From: JAHOYW01 sp963664605
GTDB taxonomy: Bacteria; Verrucomicrobiota; Lentisphaeria; Victivallales; Victivallaceae
Reading direction: 5' to 3'
DNA: 64,000 nucleotides
Assembly (NCBI GenBank): GCA_963664605.1
Contig: OY761536.1
Span: forward strand, 2,728,001-2,792,000
Of this stretch, positions 60,632 to 64,000 are shown one piece after another (the stretch's first letter is position 1; each line of letters starts with the position of its first letter). Under the pieces are notes generated by a model. That model made no database searches, was not told the DNA's origin, and was given only the letters and a program-made list of their open reading frames with translations. The translations under genes and the position numbers were made by a program.

Positions 60632-62296
60632 CTATTCAACGGAATATTTTTTGAATAATTTTTCTTCCGTATTCAAAGTATAAAATCCGTTACTGTCTAA
60701 AGTCGCTTCAATCCCGTCCGCTAAACCGATTATCTTATCGACCGGCGTTAAAGGCATATCCGGACAGTTAGGGAAAATTACTGTTTTCCCCGGGAATCTG
60801 GCATCAATAACAGCCTGCAAACCTTCTTTCAAAGACTTCATACCGCCAACTGCAGCCAACGCTGTAACCGGCTGCAACGCTCCTGACTCCGCCCTTTCAA
60901 GGGTATAACGAAGATGTGCAGTCTTACTGCCGCTTGAACCAATGTAGCGAACCCCGTTGTTGGCTATAGCACGGACATTCATCTCGCCTTCCTTACCGGC
61001 GGGTATACCGGCAAAAATGTTCATCAAACCATCTTTACCAAGGGTTTTAGCTGATCCATTCAGCACCGGAACTACTGGAACCAGCATAATGACATCATCA
61101 AAACCTTCAGGAGCAAAGTCTTTCAATATCTTTTCAAATTCATCCTGGCTGATTTTGCCGGGATTAACTGTTTTAAATTCAATACCGCGCTTAGCAACCG
61201 TTTCAGCCAGCAGACTGGTAACATTCTCAATACGCGCATCATCCATATCCGAAACCAGAATACGCCCCGGGCCGTCAACAGCCTCAACCGCCATCTGGGT
61301 ATGCATCTGCCCCATAGCTCCGGCTCCACCCGGCAGCCAGCATGAACCGCCTTTTTTCCAACTGCTGCGAACGTTACGTCCGTATGCATCGGAAAGACAA
61401 GTTCCGGCAGTTCCTTGATAGAACCAGCCTTCGTAATGAATGCTTCCCACGTCAAAGCTCCAGTCTTCATCAGGATATTCCCCAATCAAACTGATGACCG
61501 CACCGCGTTTTCCCAGTTTTCCAGCTTTTTCAGCCAATTCGCGACCACAGCCGCAAAGGAAAATATCATCAAATCCGGCTTCCGGTAAATCAGATAGCAC
61601 ATCAATATCTGTATTTAATTCTTCGGTCAAAGTCTTTACGGCAGCATCTGAAAGATTTAAGACTGAAACTCGCGACGGCGCTGCTGCTTTCAAAGCGTTT
61701 CCCGCGGAATATATTTGCTCATTGCCTTTTTCTGTGACAATTAAAACTTTTCCGGATTCTTTAGGCTTGCGGCGGTTTTCAATCATATAGCTGGCCTGCA
61801 CACAAGTCCAAGGCTCCATCAAAGCCGCAACCGCACTTGGAGTCTCATCTTTAATAGGCAGCAGGTAACAGCCCTCATCGCCGTTAAGAACCCTTTGGTC
61901 CAATATGCTGTATTGCGCCATTCCGCCGTTTATCGCATAGCCATAAGCAAAGCCTTCACCATTGACGTATATATCAGCTTGAATGATAAAACGCTCACCA
62001 CATTTGAATTTATCACTTAAATTCTTACCGACCTTGACAACCGTCATCACAGCCTCATGTCCAGGTATCACCGGATCGGCCTCCAGATCTTTAGAGATCA
62101 CCCGCGGATGGTCTTCTCCGGCGCGAATCAATTTCACGTCTGAAAAACACAAACCAATTGCGTCGATCTTAACCAGCAATTCATCGTCTGACGGCTCGGG
62201 GACCGGAACCTCACAAACTTGGTCATTTCTGCCGAATTTATCCATTCCAGCTCCAAACAAGGGCCAGGCGGACATTGTAGTTGGTATACAACTCAT
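60632..62296 (-). CDS. Zinc-type alcohol dehydrogenase-like (L-sorbose-1-phosphate reductase-like) protein
   Basis: A 554-residue medium-chain dehydrogenase, longer than the usual 350 because of an insertion between the catalytic and nucleotide-binding domains. The zinc ligands are Cys in GLCFSDVKLI, His-Glu in GHEAVMTV and Glu in MEPWTCVQA. A second Rossmann-like loop reads GGAGAMGQM. This extended form matches reductases of sugar phosphates such as L-sorbose-1-phosphate reductase. No sugar transport genes adjoin. AAGGAG lies 10 bases before the ATG. Confidence 0.82.
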   Translation of the reverse strand: MSCIPTTMSAWPLFGAGMDKFGRNDQVCEVPVPEPSDDELLVKIDAIGLCFSDVKLIRAGEDHPRVISKDLEADPVIPGHEAVMTVVKVGKNLSDKFKCGERFIIQADIYVNGEGFAYGYAINGGMAQYSILDQRVLNGDEGCYLLPIKDETPSAVAALMEPWTCVQASYMIENRRKPKESGKVLIVTEKGNEQIYSAGNALKAAAPSRVSVLNLSDAAVKTLTEELNTDIDVLSDLPEAGFDDIFLCGCGRELAEKAGKLGKRGAVISLIGEYPDEDWSFDVGSIHYEGWFYQGTAGTCLSDAYGRNVRSSWKKGGSCWLPGGAGAMGQMHTQMAVEAVDGPGRILVSDMDDARIENVTSLLAETVAKRGIEFKTVNPGKISQDEFEKILKDFAPEGFDDVIMLVPVVPVLNGSAKTLGKDGLMNIFAGIPAGKEGEMNVRAIANNGVRYIGSSGSKTAHLRYTLERAESGALQPVTALAAVGGMKSLKEGLQAVIDARFPGKTVIFPNCPDMPLTPVDKIIGLADGIEATLDSNGFYTLNTEEKLFKKYSVE

Positions 62297-62353
62297 TCTT
62301 TACAAACTCCTTTTATAGGGTTAATACATACTATTGCAGTATCTATTAAAAAA

Positions 62354-64000
62354 TCAAGCGTTAATCGCATCGTTTAACTCCATTATTTCTTCGAAGTCTT
62401 CCATGGCTTTTTCCCATTCAGCGCTGCAGCTGTCCAATTCGGACTGCAGCCGCGCCAGATGCCGGTTCACTTCCGCGAAATCGACATTCCCATCCCCTGC
62501 CAATAACTCAACTTTTTCCGCTCGCTCGAATTCAAGTTTTTCTATTTTTGTTTCCAGCGTTTTCAAAGCCTGCTCAGCTTTCTTTTTAGTAGCCGCAAGC
62601 TCCTGACGCTGACGCGCGCGTTCCCGGCGCCGTTCTTTACTGCTTCCCTCCTTTTTTGAATCTACTATAACAATATTCTTTTCCTCCACGCCCAAATGCT
62701 CCTGCGCGGATTTCTCAAGATAATATTCATAATTTCCGAAATATTTGCGAATTCCGCCATCCCGCACCGCAACAATGGTATTGGCGCTCTTGCGGATAAA
62801 TTCAATGTCATGACTTACCAGGCAAACAGTACCCTTATACTGAGCCAACGCTTCCTGCAATGCCTCCCGCGCGGCAATATCCAAATGCGTAGTCGGCTCG
62901 TCCAGAATCAGTAAATTTGGCGGATTAACAAAAATACGGGCAAAGCAAAGCCGGATTTTTTCTCCTCCGCTCAACACCCCGCAAGTTTTATCCATAGCTC
63001 CTGCGCTGAAGCCGAAACTGCCGAGCATTGCCGGCAAAGCCGCCACCTGCTCCTGAGTCCTGGCCGCATCCTTGACGACATTATATACAGAACGCTCATC
63101 CGGCAAAATATCTGAAAATTCCTGAGCCTGATATCCTGGAACAATATTATGTCCCAATACGACTTTTCCGCTATCCGGCGTCAAAATCCCTGTCAACAAC
63201 TTCAGCAAGGTAGTTTTCCCCGCGCCATTGTAACCGATAAAAGCAATCTTGTCGCCGGAATCTATCTGTAGTTCAACATCTTTCAAAATTTCCTTTTCAT
63301 TGGAATATGAAAATGAAACATCATCAAAACGAGCGGCTTCCGCACCACAGGGCGGAGCATCGGGAATGCGTATCCTGCCGCTGAATTTCAAATCGTTAGG
63401 CATAATGATCTCCTCCATACGGTCAAGCTGTTTCTGCCAGCTCTTCGCCTGTGCCGCTTTCGATGCTTTTGCTTTGAAGCGATTGATATTCTGCTGTAAT
63501 TGATCGCGTTTTTTATCCTGATTCAGCTTTGCGGCTTCCAAGGTCTTCTGCCGATGCTCACGTTCCCGTCGATAATAATCATAATCCCCGGGATAGCGGG
63601 TAACCAGTCCATTATTTACTTCGAGGGTTATTTTGCAGAGTTTCTTCAACAGATAGCGGTCATGTGAAATAAGCAATAAAGTGCCGGTAAACCCTGTCAA
63701 AAAACGATAAAGCCATTCCACCGCGGGAACATCCAAATAGTTTGAAGGTTCATCAAGCAACAGGATATCAGGGCGTGAAATCAAAACCCTGGCTAAAGCA
63801 GCGCGCATCTGCCAGCCGCCGCTGAATTCGCTTAAAGCTTTTTGAAAATCATCTTCTTTAAACCCTAAACCAGACAATGCGGCGGCGGCATCACTACGTA
63901 AAGAATACCCGCCCAGTTGTTCAAAAAGAGTTTGAAAATGCCCGTGTTCCTTTAAAACCTGTTCAAGTTCACCCTGCGGAATATCGCCTTCCATTTTATG
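62354..64000 (-). CDS. ABC-F ATPase (partial, 5' end outside the window)
   Basis: At least 548 codons of an ABC-F protein, open to the window edge. The first nucleotide-binding domain lacks its Walker A here, but has the signature FSGGWQMR and LLLDEPSNYLD. The long linker with charged helices follows (EREHRQKTLEAAKLNQDKK). The second domain has GYNGAGKTTLLK, LSGGEKIRLCFA and LILDEPTTHLD. The C-terminus is a coiled coil. ABC-F proteins act on the ribosomal exit site, as translation factors or antibiotic protectors; Uup/YheS-like housekeeping is the simplest reading. An ATG at 63994 is internal. Confidence 0.92.
   Translation of the reverse strand, partial: HKMEGDIPQGELEQVLKEHGHFQTLFEQLGGYSLRSDAAAALSGLGFKEDDFQKALSEFSGGWQMRAALARVLISRPDILLLDEPSNYLDVPAVEWLYRFLTGFTGTLLLISHDRYLLKKLCKITLEVNNGLVTRYPGDYDYYRREREHRQKTLEAAKLNQDKKRDQLQQNINRFKAKASKAAQAKSWQKQLDRMEEIIMPNDLKFSGRIRIPDAPPCGAEAARFDDVSFSYSNEKEILKDVELQIDSGDKIAFIGYNGAGKTTLLKLLTGILTPDSGKVVLGHNIVPGYQAQEFSDILPDERSVYNVVKDAARTQEQVAALPAMLGSFGFSAGAMDKTCGVLSGGEKIRLCFARIFVNPPNLLILDEPTTHLDIAAREALQEALAQYKGTVCLVSHDIEFIRKSANTIVAVRDGGIRKYFGNYEYYLEKSAQEHLGVEEKNIVIVDSKKEGSSKERRRERARQRQELAATKKKAEQALKTLETKIEKLEFERAEKVELLAGDGNVDFAEVNRHLARLQSELDSCSAEWEKAMEDFEEIMELNDAINA

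Overview
The window reads as a chromosome segment of a Gram-negative, LPS-bearing bacterium, most plausibly of the PVC superphylum and perhaps Lentisphaerota/Victivallales. The evidence is LptD and HldD, a pseudopilin N-terminus of the kind abundant in Lentisphaerota and Planctomycetota, an FHA/Ser-Thr kinase/Tad cluster, a cytosolic GH20-type enzyme paired with an AraC regulator, and moderate, patchy base composition. No rRNA is present and the phylum call is inference. There is one tRNA, tRNA-Lys(CTT).

Layout. 1-5.5 kb: tail of a decayed gene, a B12-type radical SAM protein, an RRM RNA-binding protein, a fatty-acid desaturase and a PTS enzyme I. 5.6-11.9 kb: a signalling operon of a CheB-CheR-PAS fusion (apparently using a non-ATG start), a PAS hybrid histidine kinase and a membrane-anchored pentapeptide-repeat protein. 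11.9-23.1 kb: an accessory island. It carries a Cas4/AddB-like Fe-S nuclease, an inserted ParE-type toxin-antitoxin pair, a CobS-like AAA+ ATPase, a DUF3150 protein, a CobT-like protein joining an HExxH motif to a VWA domain, a run of small unknown proteins, two nested RNA folds, a small membrane protein, a lipoprotein, another membrane protein, and a secreted DNA/RNA endonuclease closed by a strong terminator. Gene fragments mark both edges. No integrase was seen.

23.5-34 kb: a TauE/SafE permease joined in frame to a pseudopilin, a DUF364 protein, a LolA-like lipoprotein, tRNA-Lys, a YgjP-type metallopeptidase, the AraC/GH20 divergon, a TPR protein, ComF, a rhomboid protease and QueA. 34-38 kb: a type IIG restriction-modification enzyme overlapping a DUF5677 gene. 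38-45.5 kb: HrpA helicase, a PaaK-like ligase with a damaged ATP loop, a 48-residue membrane peptide and an acetylxylan-esterase-like hydrolase. 45.6-55.6 kb: a minus-strand Tad/Flp pilus block (CpaB, FHA-CpaF, TadB, TadC, DUF192, FHA protein, PEGA lipoprotein) preceded by a response regulator and a Ser/Thr kinase. 55.6-64 kb: RsmB, HldD, LptD, an alcohol-dehydrogenase-like protein and an ABC-F ATPase cut by the window edge.

The strongest candidate for an undescribed system is the island at 12.3-22 kb. An Fe-S nuclease, a CobS-like ATPase, DUF3150 and a CobT-like VWA protein lie in one direction, with GC-rich hairpins in front of most cistrons and downstream envelope and secreted-nuclease genes. 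Exo/CobS/CobT-like genes are known from SXT/R391-type elements, but their function is not established. All functional statements here are read from motifs and context; nothing was searched.
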